From NCBI RefSeq assembly GCF_002284565.1, contig NZ_NPKI01000011.1:538756-602755 (forward strand): 64,000 nt of DNA. Reading direction: 5' to 3'. Positions within the stretch are counted from its first letter, which is position 1. The number at the start of each line of letters is the position of its first letter. Positions 16,725-25,359 of this stretch are shown in pieces. This DNA comes from Mesorhizobium mediterraneum (GTDB lineage Bacteria; Pseudomonadota; Alphaproteobacteria; Rhizobiales; Rhizobiaceae). The notes beneath the pieces were generated by a model. That model was not told where the DNA came from. It made no database searches and saw only the letters and a list, made by a program, of their open reading frames with translations. The position numbers and the translations under genes are program-made.

Positions 16725-17080
16725 TTGTCTTTCTCCTTGAGTGTCATGACGTAGGCATCGAATTGGTCGAGGCGGCGCTCCCACATTGCACGCTGCTCGG
16801 CCAGCCAGTTTTCGGCGAGCTTCAGCGGCTCTGGCGCAAGCCGGTAGGTCCTGACGCGGCCGGTCTTTTGCGAGCGCACCAGCCCGCAACCTTCCAGCAC
16901 CTTGAGATGTTCGATGAAGGAGGGCAGTGCCATGTCGAAGGGCTGGGCAAGCTCGCCGACCGAGGCGGGGCTTCTGTTCAGCCGCTCGACAACACGTCGA
17001 CGCGTCGGATCGGCAAGCGCCCGGAAAATGCCGTCGATTGGCGGGGTGCTTACGGTCCGCGAGCTTGTTGCGACGATCAT
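16721..17080 (-). CDS. ArsR-family winged-helix regulator
   Basis: A 119-residue regulator starting with a short tail, then IFRALADPTRRRVVERLNRSPASVGELAQPFDMALPSFIEHLKVLEGCGLVRSQKTGR. This is the ArsR DNA-binding domain, without the usual Cys metal-binding box, as expected for the non-metal subgroup paired with AHSA1 proteins. It probably represses its own two-gene operon. Its promoter would lie in the 17081-17256 gap, where AT-rich sequence (ttcttag, aaaatact) is seen around 17120-17150. Confidence 0.85.
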   Translation of the reverse strand: MIVATSSRTVSTPPIDGIFRALADPTRRRVVERLNRSPASVGELAQPFDMALPSFIEHLKVLEGCGLVRSQKTGRVRTYRLAPEPLKLAENWLAEQRAMWERRLDQFDAYVMTLKEKDK

Positions 17081-17256
17081 GTTTTTCTTGCGCCTCTGAG
17101 CATGGCCAAAGATGGTTCGGGAAAATACTTAGGAAAATTCCTTAGTATTGGCAAGCCCAAAAATTTGAAGATGCCGGCCTGGCCGCTGGCAAAGTCGCAA
17201 ACGCGGTTTTAGGGTGCCGCCGGATTCGAACACAGACCAGTCCGAGGATCACAATC

Positions 17257-17610
17257 TTGACGATCACCATGTACGGCATCACCAATTGCGACACGATCAA
17301 GAAGGCCCGCACCTGGCTGGAACGCCATGACGTCGCCTACCGCTTTCACGACTACCGGGTCGAAGGGCTCGACGCGAAGCGGCTGGACGGCTGGTCCGGC
17401 AAGGTCGGCTGGGAAATCCTGCTCAACAAGGCGAGCACGACGTTTCGCGAACTGTCGGACAAGGACAAGCTGAGCCTCGACGAGAACAAAGCCAAGGCGC
17501 TGATGCTGGCCAAGCCGACGATGATCAAGCGGCCGGTGCTGGAGCTCGGCGATCGCATCCTCGTCGGCTTCAAGCCTGATGTTTACCAGCAGGCGGTGGT
17601 TGGGAAATAG
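17257..17610 (+). CDS. ArsC/Spx-family protein (YffB-like)
   Basis: A 117-residue thioredoxin-fold protein of the arsenate-reductase-like family. MYGITNCDTIKKARTWLE carries the single catalytic-position Cys, and KRPVLELGDRILVGFKPDVY closes the domain. The NCDT(I)KKA form matches the YffB branch, which is not proven to reduce arsenate. The TTG start at 17257 lies 9 bases after GAGG; an internal ATG at 17269 would remove four residues. No arsenic genes are near. Confidence 0.8.
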   Translation: MTITMYGITNCDTIKKARTWLERHDVAYRFHDYRVEGLDAKRLDGWSGKVGWEILLNKASTTFRELSDKDKLSLDENKAKALMLAKPTMIKRPVLELGDRILVGFKPDVYQQAVVGK

Positions 17611-17634
17611 ACGCGGTGCAGCGTGCGCGCCGCC

Positions 17635-17991
17635 TCAACTCTTTAGGCTGAGATAGTCAGCCAAAGCCACCGCATTATTGTGCAGCTCGTCTTGGGCGCC
17701 GTAGAGCAGCGTCACCCGGCCGTTGTCGAGCAGGGCGCGCAACTGGCCAACCGCGTCGCCGTTCCTGTCGAGCTCGCCGCGATATCGCTGCTGGAATTCC
17801 ATCCAACGTGTCGGCTCGTGGCCGAACCATTTGCGCAATTCATCGCTTGGCGCAATGGTTTTCAGCCATAGCGTCAGCTCGGCGTCTTCTTTGCGGACGC
17901 CGCGCGGCCATACGCGGTCTACGAGCACCCGCTGCCCATCGTTAGGCGAGGGCGGCTCATAGATGCGCTTGACCTTGATGTCGAGTTTCAT
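17635..17991 (-). CDS. DUF488 family protein
   Basis: A 118-residue conserved protein. The family signature VKRIYEPPSPNDGQRVLVDRVWPRGVRKEDAEL appears at the N-terminus, and a later VTLLYGAQDELHNNAVAL matches the family C-terminus. The biochemical role of DUF488 proteins is not established. ATG at 17991. It is convergent with the ArsC-like gene and follows the aminopeptidase gene on the same strand after 44 bases, so the two may be cotranscribed. Confidence 0.8.
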   Translation of the reverse strand: MKLDIKVKRIYEPPSPNDGQRVLVDRVWPRGVRKEDAELTLWLKTIAPSDELRKWFGHEPTRWMEFQQRYRGELDRNGDAVGQLRALLDNGRVTLLYGAQDELHNNAVALADYLSLKS

Positions 17992-18035
17992 CGTCAACTC
18001 CGGGGTTGACCGCCATGACGGCTGTTGGCGGCTCC

Positions 18036-19292
18036 TTACGCCCACTCGCCCTTGCGCATGACCGGCACGCGGCTGCCGTCCTTGCCGATGCCGTCGATGT
18101 CGATCTTGTCCGAACCGATCATCCAGTCGATATGGATGAAGCTCTTGTTGCCGCCGCGCGCCGCGATCTCGTCCTGGCTGAGCGAGGCGCCGTCGACAAA
18201 GCACTTCGAATAGCACTGTCCCAATGCGATGTGGCAGGCGGCGTTCTCGTCGAACAGCGTGTTGAAGAACAGCAGCCCGCTCGCCGAGATCGGCGAGGAA
18301 TGCGGCACCAGCGCGACTTCACCGAGCCGGCGCGAGCCTTCATCGGTGTCTAGCACCTTCTTCAGCACGTCCTCTCCCTTCGAAGCCTTTGCCTCGACGA
18401 TCCTGCCTTCCTCGAAACGCACCGAGATCTCATCGATCAACGTGCCTTGGTAGGACAGCGGCTTGGTGCTCGAAACATGGCCCTCGACGCGCCTGGCATG
18501 CGGTGTGGTGAAGACCTCCTCGGTCGGGATGTTCGGGTTGCAGGTGATGCCGTTCTTGGCGGTCGAGGCGCCGCCCATCCATTCATGGCCGTCGGCGAGA
18601 CCGACGGTCAGATCGGTGCCGGGTCCGGTGAAATGCAGCGCGTGGAAACTATGGCCGTTCAGCCATGCGGTGCGGCCGCGCAGCGCGGCATTATGCGCTG
18701 TCCAATTGCCGATCGGGTCGTCGACATCGACCCGTGAGGCGGCAAAGATGGCGTCGGCGAGCTTGGCCACGGCGACGTCGTCGGTATCGCCCGGGAAAAC
18801 CTGCTTAGCCCAGGCCTGATCAGGATAGGCGACGATGTTCCAGTTGATGTCGAAGCCGGTGATTTTTTCCAGCGCCGGCCGATAGGCCATCGAGTTCGCC
18901 TTGTTGGCGCGCGCCACTTTCGCCGGATCCTGCGCCGACAGCAGCGACGGATCCTCGCCGCGCACGGCGAGCCGCGCCGCATTGTTGGCGAAGGCCTTCG
19001 CCATGCCCTCATAGAGCCAGCCGGCGGCGTGGTCGAAGCCGGCATCGGCTCCATAGCGGAAGCGCGCCAGCGTGATCTCATCGTCGTTGAAGATCGGCGT
19101 CACCAGGCCAGCACCGGCCTTGTAGGCGTGCTCGACGATCCGCCGCGTCAAAGGCAGCGCTGCGATCGACGACGTCAGCACCAGATCCTGCCCCGGCTGC
19201 AATTGCAGCCCGACCTTGATGGCGACTTCGGCCAGCCTGTCGAGTTTCACCGGGTCGATCGTTGCGGAAACGCCGCGCGAATGTGTGGTCAT
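18036..19292 (-). CDS. M29-family aminopeptidase (AmpS/PepS-like)
   Basis: A 418-residue metallopeptidase of the thermophilic aminopeptidase (M29) family. The two-metal site residues are seen in order: the Glu of PTEEVFTTP, the Glu of RLGEVALVPHSSP, the His of ACHIALGQCYSKC, and the His-x-Asp of HIDWMIGSDKIDIDG. The ATG at 19292 (MTTHSRGV) gives the usual length; an upstream extension is not needed. The enzyme would release N-terminal amino acids from peptides in the cytoplasm. Confidence 0.9.
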   Translation of the reverse strand: MTTHSRGVSATIDPVKLDRLAEVAIKVGLQLQPGQDLVLTSSIAALPLTRRIVEHAYKAGAGLVTPIFNDDEITLARFRYGADAGFDHAAGWLYEGMAKAFANNAARLAVRGEDPSLLSAQDPAKVARANKANSMAYRPALEKITGFDINWNIVAYPDQAWAKQVFPGDTDDVAVAKLADAIFAASRVDVDDPIGNWTAHNAALRGRTAWLNGHSFHALHFTGPGTDLTVGLADGHEWMGGASTAKNGITCNPNIPTEEVFTTPHARRVEGHVSSTKPLSYQGTLIDEISVRFEEGRIVEAKASKGEDVLKKVLDTDEGSRRLGEVALVPHSSPISASGLLFFNTLFDENAACHIALGQCYSKCFVDGASLSQDEIAARGGNKSFIHIDWMIGSDKIDIDGIGKDGSRVPVMRKGEWA

Positions 19293-19369
19293 GATCCTGC
19301 CTGTCGTGATGTGGTGTCTGGTTCCTACATAGATCGCCGTCGCTGCGCTTTCCACAGCGATTGCGACTA

Positions 19370-19474
19370 CCACAGCGCCGCCCGTCCTGTCGGACGCGCA
19401 AAGGACGCTGTGGCACTTTGATCTTGCGCATGATCCTTTTCCAAAAATCGATTCCGATTTTTGGGGTCATGCGC
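19370..19474. repeat. Composite palindromic repeat, copy 1
   Basis: A GC-rich stem (CACAGCG at 19371 pairing with CGCTGTG near 19411, with an inner CGTCC/GGACG stem) is joined to a 49-bp palindrome at 19426-19474 that begins and ends with GCGCATGA/TCATGCGC. The same composite, in the opposite orientation, is at 48933-49038, and a shortened form is at 7978-8030. It lies between the divergently arranged aminopeptidase 5' end and the LysR 3' end. Confidence 0.7.
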
Positions 19475-19480
19475 CCAGGT

Positions 19481-20389
19481 TCAACCCACGCTGGCGAGCG
19501 ACCCGAATTGCGCCATGGTCGCCGCTATCTCTTCGCGGATCCAGATCTTGAAATCCCTGACCTTGCGGCTTTCGGTCTTGGCGGTCACCAGCCAGTAGCC
19601 TAACCCGCTCTCAGCGCGCACGCCGAACGGCGCGACCAGTCGCCCGTCGGTGAGAGCGTCAGCCGTTAGTAATTGCCAGGCGAGCATCACGCCATGGCCG
19701 GCAATCGCCGATTCCAGGCAAAGCATCGGGTCGGTGAAACGCGCACCCTTGAGAAAGGTGACAGGCTTCACCCCGGCCGCCTCGAACCAACTGTCCCAAC
19801 TGATCATCGACCGCTCGTCGGTGATGGCGCAGGTCTGCGCCAGGTCTTGGATCGACTTCAGTCTGGCCGCGATCGACGGCGCGCAGACCGGAAACACCTC
19901 CTGCGCCAGTAGCAGTTCCGCGCGCACGCCCGGCCATTTGCCGTCGCCCATCCGGATGCCGATGTCGATGTCGGAATGGCCGAGATCGGCGATCCGGCCC
20001 GAAGCGTCGATGCGCAGCAGCACGTTCGGATGGCGGGCGAAATGCCGCGATAGTCTCGGCAGAAGCCACTTCGACGCGAAAGCCGGTGCGACCGAAACCA
20101 CCAGCGTGCATTCGGAGGCCTCGTCGGCGAGCGCCACGGCTTGGGCGAGTTCGCGAAAACCTGCCCCGAGGCGCGCGGTGAAGACGGTGCCGAATTCGGT
20201 CAGCACCAGACCGCTCGCCGTTCGTTCGAACAGCGCCTGGCCGAGTTGCTCTTCTGTTCGTTTGACCTGCTGGCTGACGGCGCTCGCGGACACGTTGAGT
20301 TCGCTCGCCGCAGCCGAAAGCGATCCCAGACGGGCGACGGTTTCCACGGCGCGCAAGCCGTTGAGGTGGACGCGGTTCAGCATGACCAT
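19481..20389 (-). CDS. LysR-family regulator (GcvA-like)
   Basis: A 302-residue LysR-type regulator. The N-terminal helix-turn-helix is GLRAVETVARLGSLSAAASELNVSASAVSQQVKRTEEQLGQALFER. The substrate-binding domain includes FASKWLLPRLSRHFARHPNVLLRIDAS and DIDIGIRMGDGKWPG, the pattern of the GcvA subgroup. ATG at 20389, or 20383 two codons later. Divergent from a 70-residue small protein gene; the shared 97-bp gap has two TTGAAA repeats (around 20414-20430) that may be its binding region. Confidence 0.88.
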   Translation of the reverse strand: MVMLNRVHLNGLRAVETVARLGSLSAAASELNVSASAVSQQVKRTEEQLGQALFERTASGLVLTEFGTVFTARLGAGFRELAQAVALADEASECTLVVSVAPAFASKWLLPRLSRHFARHPNVLLRIDASGRIADLGHSDIDIGIRMGDGKWPGVRAELLLAQEVFPVCAPSIAARLKSIQDLAQTCAITDERSMISWDSWFEAAGVKPVTFLKGARFTDPMLCLESAIAGHGVMLAWQLLTADALTDGRLVAPFGVRAESGLGYWLVTAKTESRKVRDFKIWIREEIAATMAQFGSLASVG

Positions 20390-20486
20390 ACAGTTTTTCT
20401 AAACCGCCGCGATTGAAATCTCAATTGAAACGCAGGGCTGATTGGCAGATTTTAGCGAAACAAGCAGACCAGTGGAGGAAAATCCG

Positions 20487-20699
20487 ATGAAGATTTTATC
20501 ATTGCTCAGGGTCTTTTCCGCTGCCGGCGCGCGGCAAAGCCGGTCGCCTGAAAGCGAGACCACCCGATGGGTGATTGATCCGCTGTCGCATCCTGTGCTC
20601 GACACCATGTCGGAGCGCGAGCTCGGCGACGTGCCGTTCCGGCTGACGGCCCGGCGCACTGCCTACGAGACGGCTACCGTGCAAGCAGGTTGCGGTTGA
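20487..20699 (+). CDS. Small hypothetical protein, LysR-linked
   Basis: A 70-residue ORF starting at an ATG 5 to 6 bases after a clear GGAGG. The N-terminus MKILSLLRVFSAAGARQSR is weakly amphipathic and basic, and the rest is polar with no membrane segment. I do not recognise a family. The good ribosome-binding site and divergent placement next to the LysR gene support it as real and possibly LysR-controlled. A Cys near the C-terminus (QAGCG) is the only notable residue. Confidence 0.55.
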   Translation: MKILSLLRVFSAAGARQSRSPESETTRWVIDPLSHPVLDTMSERELGDVPFRLTARRTAYETATVQAGCG

Positions 20700-20843
20700 A
20701 GCTTCTGAAACGGTAGCAGCGGGCGGTCGCCCTCAGCTGCCGGCACGTGCGGGCGGAGGCTGGATGCTGGCGGCTGCGGCAACCCGTTCTGGCCCAACAC
20801 AAGCGGATTGTCTCACAGGCTCGTGCACCTATTGTGCACTGCA

Positions 20844-22004
20844 ATGAAATCCGTTTCGCCGTCTCCTTTGCGTCTCGCCTTTGCCGGCATGATTGGCTTG
20901 GCCGCTGCCATGGGCATCGGCCGCTTCGTCTACACACCGATCCTGCCCGGCATGATGGAGGAACTTGGCCTGTCGCCGGCCGATGCCGGCTGGATCGCAT
21001 CCGCTAACTATCTCGGCTACCTCATTGGTGCGCTTGCAGCCGTCGGCGGCTGGGCGCATGGTCGCGAGCGCCTGCTGATGCTGGCCGGTCTTGCCGCCAC
21101 CGCAGTCCTCACCGGGCTGATGGGCCTGGCCGACACGATGGCGGCCTTTCTCGTCATCCGGTTTCTTGCCGGTCTGGCCAGCGCCTTCGTCTTGGTCTTC
21201 ATGTCCAGCATCGTTTTCGGCCATCTGGCCGCCGCCGGCCGAAACGACCTGCAGGCGCTGCATTTCGGCGGCGTCGGCCTCGGCATAGCGGCGTCCTCGG
21301 CGCTGATGGCTATCCTCGTCACCGAACATGCCGGCTGGGCTGCAGGCTGGTTCTGGTCCGCCGCGATCTCAGCCTGCGCCTTTGCCGTCGTGGCGCTGCT
21401 GGTCGGCAGCACTTCGACCGCCAACGGGGCCGATGGTCGCGAACCGGCGCTGCCGAAGGACCGCTCGCTGATGAAGATCATCGTCGCCTATGGCCTGTTC
21501 GGCTTCGGTTACATCGTGACGGCGACGTTTCTGATCGCCATTGTCCGGCAAGGTGGCGGCGGACGTGTGTTCGAAGCCGTGGTCTGGATGGTCACCGGCC
21601 TAGCCGGGATTCCTTCGATCTGGCTCTGGCAGAAGATCGCCGCAAGGATCGGCCTGTATGCGGCTTATGCCTTAGGGTGCCTAGTCGAGGTGGTCGGCGT
21701 CACCGCGAGCGTCGCCATGGGCGGACACGTTGGGCCGCTGCTCGGCGGGTTTCTGCTTGGCGGGACCTTCATCGCCATCACCGCGCTCGGCCTGCAGACC
21801 GGAAGACAGCTTGTCCCGCAAGCGCCACGCCGGATCTTGGCGTTGATGACGGCCTCTTTCGGCCTCGGTCAGATCGTCGGTCCGATCGTCGCCGGGCTGC
21901 TTGCGCAAGCCTCGGGCGACTTCTTCCTCGCATCGATCGTGGCCGCCGCCGTCCTGCTGATTTCTGGCGCGATCACCTGGTCGGCTGCTCCAAAATCGCC
22001 ATGA
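20844..22004 (+). CDS. MFS transporter, YbfB/YjiJ family
   Basis: A 386-residue major facilitator protein with about 12 membrane segments. The first helix contains AAAMGIGRFVYTPILPGMMEELGLSPADAGWIASANYLGYLIGAL, the signature of the YbfB/YjiJ family (GFGRFxYTPxLP). The ATG at 20844 is chosen; the frame continues 12 codons upstream without good initiation signals. A motif TTGTGCACTGCAA overlaps the start region (20832-20844). Transported compounds in this family are mostly unknown. Confidence 0.82.
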   Translation: MKSVSPSPLRLAFAGMIGLAAAMGIGRFVYTPILPGMMEELGLSPADAGWIASANYLGYLIGALAAVGGWAHGRERLLMLAGLAATAVLTGLMGLADTMAAFLVIRFLAGLASAFVLVFMSSIVFGHLAAAGRNDLQALHFGGVGLGIAASSALMAILVTEHAGWAAGWFWSAAISACAFAVVALLVGSTSTANGADGREPALPKDRSLMKIIVAYGLFGFGYIVTATFLIAIVRQGGGGRVFEAVVWMVTGLAGIPSIWLWQKIAARIGLYAAYALGCLVEVVGVTASVAMGGHVGPLLGGFLLGGTFIAITALGLQTGRQLVPQAPRRILALMTASFGLGQIVGPIVAGLLAQASGDFFLASIVAAAVLLISGAITWSAAPKSP

Positions 22005-22126
22005 TTGTGGTCTTGCTCGGTGCCGGGCATCACGCACCGGCCATTTTCATTCCGATCGATGTGTGACCTTATGCCCGCTGAACAGCAACGCCGCTGATTT
22101 GCGCATCGACCGAGGATTTCCCCACA

Positions 22127-23404
22127 GTGTTCGTATCCTTCTTCCCGCAGCCGAAGCTTTTTTTCATCTCGGCGGCCGTCTGGAGCCTTCTGCTGGTTAT
22201 CCTGTGGTTTTTTGGCGGCGAGCACCTTGGCACGATGCTTGGGATGCCGCCGGTCGATCCGCAGGCCGCACCCGTCATCAGCCCAATAAGATTCCTGACA
22301 CCGGCATTCCTCTGGTTCTACGGATATTTCTTCGCGGGTATGGGCGTATTCTACCTTTTTTGGGCGCTGTATGCCCCACACCGTTGGCAGAACTGGTCGA
22401 TCCTTGGCTCTGCGTTGATTATTTTCGTCACTAATTTCATCGTGCAGATAAGTGTGGCGCTCAATGACTGGCGTGGCATGTTTTACGACATGGTGCAGAA
22501 GGCCCTGACCACGCCCGGCTCCGTTACGCCTGCCGAGCTTTACTACGGAGTATGGCAGTTCCTGTCGTTGGCCCTGGTCTATATGACCATTGCCGTCCTG
22601 AACGTCTTTTTCGTCAGGCACTATGTGTTTCGCTGGCGCACCGCGATGAACGACTATTTTACGGCTTATTGGCCAAGGCTGCGCCATATCGAAGGGGCGT
22701 CGCAGCGCGTTCAGGACGACACGATGCGCTTCTCGGGCACAATGCAGGGGCTCGGAGTGAACTTCATCGACTCCATCATGACTCTGATTGCATTTCTACC
22801 TTTACTGGCATCCCTTTCTCTCCATGTTCCAACTCTCCCCATACTCGGAGCAATCCCCTATCCGTTGGTTATTGCAGCGATCGCGTGGTCGTTGTTTGGA
22901 ACCGGCTTGTTGGCAGTCGTCGGCGTCAAGCTGCCCGGGCTGGAATTTCGTAATCAGCGTGTTGAAGCCGCTCTGCGCAAGGAACTTGTCCTCGGTGAGG
23001 ACGATACGGAACGAGCGCAGCCACCAACGCTGGTCGAGCTTTTCAGAAATGTTCGAAAGAACTACTTCACGCTATACGCTCATTATGTCTACTTCGACAT
23101 GGTGCGCTATCTATATCTCCAGGTTGACAACGTTTTTGCCACGCTTATTCTTGTGCCAACCTTGGCTCTTGGTAAGATAACCTTTGGAATTTTTCAGCAA
23201 ATTGTCACCGCCTTTTCACAAGTCGCCAGTTCGTTCCAGTATCTTGTGAATTCCTGGCCGACCATTGTCGAACTGATATCCATCTACAAGCGCCTGCGCG
23301 CCTTCGAGGCGACGCTTGAAGGGGCCCCGCTACCCGAAATCGATCAGCATTATCTGGAGCGTGAGCGAGCCGGCTTGCGCCCTGAGGATCAGCCGGCAAG
23401 CTAG
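22127..23404 (+). CDS. bacA: BacA/SbmA-family peptide transporter
   Basis: A 425-residue inner-membrane protein of the SbmA/BacA family, which imports proline-rich and other antimicrobial peptides using the proton gradient and, in some rhizobia, is needed for survival among legume NCR peptides. The N-terminus MFVSFFPQPKLFFISA, then HRWQNWSILGSALIIFVTNFIVQISVALNDW, and FRWRTAMNDYF...RLRHIEGASQRVQDDTMRF follow Sinorhizobium BacA closely over the full length. The GTG start lies 10 bases after GAGGA. Codon use differs from the neighbours (for example CTA, TTA and ATA around 22790-22860), suggesting separate ancestry. It has no visible operon partner. Confidence 0.9.
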   Translation: MFVSFFPQPKLFFISAAVWSLLLVILWFFGGEHLGTMLGMPPVDPQAAPVISPIRFLTPAFLWFYGYFFAGMGVFYLFWALYAPHRWQNWSILGSALIIFVTNFIVQISVALNDWRGMFYDMVQKALTTPGSVTPAELYYGVWQFLSLALVYMTIAVLNVFFVRHYVFRWRTAMNDYFTAYWPRLRHIEGASQRVQDDTMRFSGTMQGLGVNFIDSIMTLIAFLPLLASLSLHVPTLPILGAIPYPLVIAAIAWSLFGTGLLAVVGVKLPGLEFRNQRVEAALRKELVLGEDDTERAQPPTLVELFRNVRKNYFTLYAHYVYFDMVRYLYLQVDNVFATLILVPTLALGKITFGIFQQIVTAFSQVASSFQYLVNSWPTIVELISIYKRLRAFEATLEGAPLPEIDQHYLERERAGLRPEDQPAS

Positions 23405-23431
23405 GAGAGGCGGGCGGCGAGCGCTTCCGGC

Positions 23432-24443
23432 TCAGCCGCCCACCGACGCCTGCTTTTCGTGGCCGCGTTGGCGCGAAACATAGTCGCGATAGCTGATGCA
23501 CTCGACATCGGGCCTGGTGCAGACCTCGCCGGCAAAGCGCTCCAGCGCATTCCAGTAGGCGCCGTCATTCATCAGCGTGAAATGAAAGCCGAGCTCCAGC
23601 GGAATGCGTTTTCCCTGGTATTGGGCGTCGAAGGCGGCGCGAAAGGCATCATAGGTCCGGTCGGCGAATTCGTCCGCCTTGCTCGGCCGCTCGAAGCCGC
23701 CGGAATGTCTGACATAAAGATTGTAGTCCATCGCGATAACCGGCCTTGAACGGGGCCCTTCCGGAATCTGCGGCAGCGAAAAGCGCGTGATGCCATTTGC
23801 GGTCATCGGCCACACTGGGCCGCGCGAGACGCCGCTCGCGTCGAACAAATAGCCCGCCTTTGGCAGCGCCTCGTAGAGCGCCTTGTTTGCCGACAGATAG
23901 GGCGCGCGAAAGCCGAACGCCTTGCGCGCGATTTCGCGCCAGCCCGCGGGTTCGGGGGCAATGCCGTTGATCCGAATAGGCGCTTTCGAGAATGTGTGAG
24001 AAAGAGCCGAACTCGCTCAGCCAGTCGGCCTTGCTCCAGTCCTTGCCGTCGAAATGGCCGCAACCGTGGCTGCCGATGTCATGACCTTCCGAGGCGGCAA
24101 GGTTTATCTGCTCGAGCCGGTCAGCGACTTCCTGTTTCGAGGCGGCAAAGCCGATATTGGATTTGCCTGCGGTCTTCCCGGGCGCCGTATATTCCTTGCG
24201 CGTTTTCGGCGAGAGCAGGAAGACGCAGGACACGAAATAGGTGAAATGGGCGCCGGTGCGGGCTGCCAGCGCCCGGCTGCGCTTCCACTGCGGAATATCG
24301 CGAGCGCTATCGAACGAAATGATGACGACCTGCTTCGGCTTTGTCGGCGCAGGCGCCGCGGGCGGATCGGCGACGGCAGTGCCCGCCGCAGCAAGCGACG
24401 CGATGGAAAACGCAACAACGCGGTACAAACGAGGCATCGACAT
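23432..24443 (-). pseudogene. Polysaccharide deacetylase family protein, frameshifted
   Basis: Reading from an ATG at 24443, residues 1-156 give a signal peptide (cleavage near VADPP), the NodB-type strand VVIISFDSARDIPQW and the segment GHDIGSHGCGHFDGKDWS, where the His residues of the deacetylase metal site lie. At the Tyr codon 23976-23978 the frame breaks: one extra A lies in 23975-23976. Skipping it restores a frame from 23974 to the stop at 23432 (INGIAPEPAGW..., then FGFRAPYLSANKALYEALPKAGYLFDASG). The joined product would have about 336 residues. It is either a true pseudogene or a sequencing error. Expected to be exported. Confidence 0.8.
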
Positions 24444-24629
24444 CTGATCTGGATTTGAGGAGGGTTCGAGCACCGGCTATCGGCGAAATGTGGCGCGGGT
24501 GCGGTCGCCATTTACGTCGCCTGTCCGGCGATTAGCCGATTTTCCTGTCGAACCCCTTCCATGCGGACAGAATTTCGCTAAAACGCGGGCTCATGTACGC
24601 CCCGGCCGGGGCAGGAATGGTTTTGATCC

Positions 24630-25295
24630 ATGTCGGACGACAGTTTTATCCGCGAAGTCAACGAAGAGATGCGTCGCGATCAGGCGCATGCGCTATGGGA
24701 CCGTTTTGGTCCTGCCTTGCTTGCGCTCGCGGTGCTGGTGGTGGTCGGCACCGCTGCCTTCGTCGGCTATCGCTATTGGGACGAGACCCGCGCCAATCGC
24801 TCGGGCGATGCCTTCTCGCAGGCGCTGAAGCTTGCCAATGAGGGCAAGAGCGACGAAGCGCTGACGGCCCTCGCTGCGCTGGAAAAGGATGGCTACGGCG
24901 CCTATCCGCTGCTCGCCCGCATGCGCGCGGCAACCGTCAAGGCGGACAAGGGCGACGTCGCCGCCGCAGTCAAGGACTTCGACGAGGTCGCCGCCGACGC
25001 AGACATTCCATCGGGTCTTCGCGACATGGCGCGCCTCAGGGCAGCACTGCTGCTCGTCGACCACGGTTCCTTCGCCGATGTCTCCAGCCGCGTCGAGGCT
25101 CTCACCGCCGATACCAACACGCTGCGCCATACGGCGCGCGAGGCGCTCGGCCTTGCCGCCTGGAAGGAAGGCAAGGCGACGGACGCACTGAAACTGTTCG
25201 ACCAGATCGCCTCGGATGACGGCGCCCCGCGCAACGCGCGCGAGCGGGCGACGTTGATGTCCGAGCTGATCCGCGGGTCGGGCAGCGCGTCGTAG
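24630..25295 (+). CDS. YfgM-like TPR membrane protein
   Basis: A 221-residue protein with a short cytoplasmic N-terminus (FIREVNEEMRRDQAHALWDRFG), one membrane segment at about residues 28-46 (ALLALAVLVVVGTAAFVGY) and a periplasmic helical repeat region of the TPR_21 type. In enterobacteria YfgM is a SecYEG-associated periplasmic chaperone partner encoded just upstream of bamB and der; here it is directly upstream of der, which supports orthology. Confidence 0.83.
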   Translation: MSDDSFIREVNEEMRRDQAHALWDRFGPALLALAVLVVVGTAAFVGYRYWDETRANRSGDAFSQALKLANEGKSDEALTALAALEKDGYGAYPLLARMRAATVKADKGDVAAAVKDFDEVAADADIPSGLRDMARLRAALLLVDHGSFADVSSRVEALTADTNTLRHTAREALGLAAWKEGKATDALKLFDQIASDDGAPRNARERATLMSELIRGSGSAS

Positions 25296-25344
25296 TGCAT
25301 GTTGCCCAAAAGTGCGCAGCGGTTTTGGGGTCAACGACATGCAC
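25295..25344. repeat. 50-bp palindromic repeat between yfgM-like gene and der
   Basis: The ends GTGCATGT and ACATGCAC are exact inverted repeats; inside, CCCAAAA pairs with TTTTGGGG around the centre GTGCGCAGCGG. This form is a familiar intergenic palindrome in Mesorhizobium-like genomes (from memory). It starts at the stop codon of the upstream gene and ends 15 bases before der, so it is transcribed in the intercistronic space. Confidence 0.7.
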
Positions 25345-25359
25345 AATAGGTAGAGTCCG

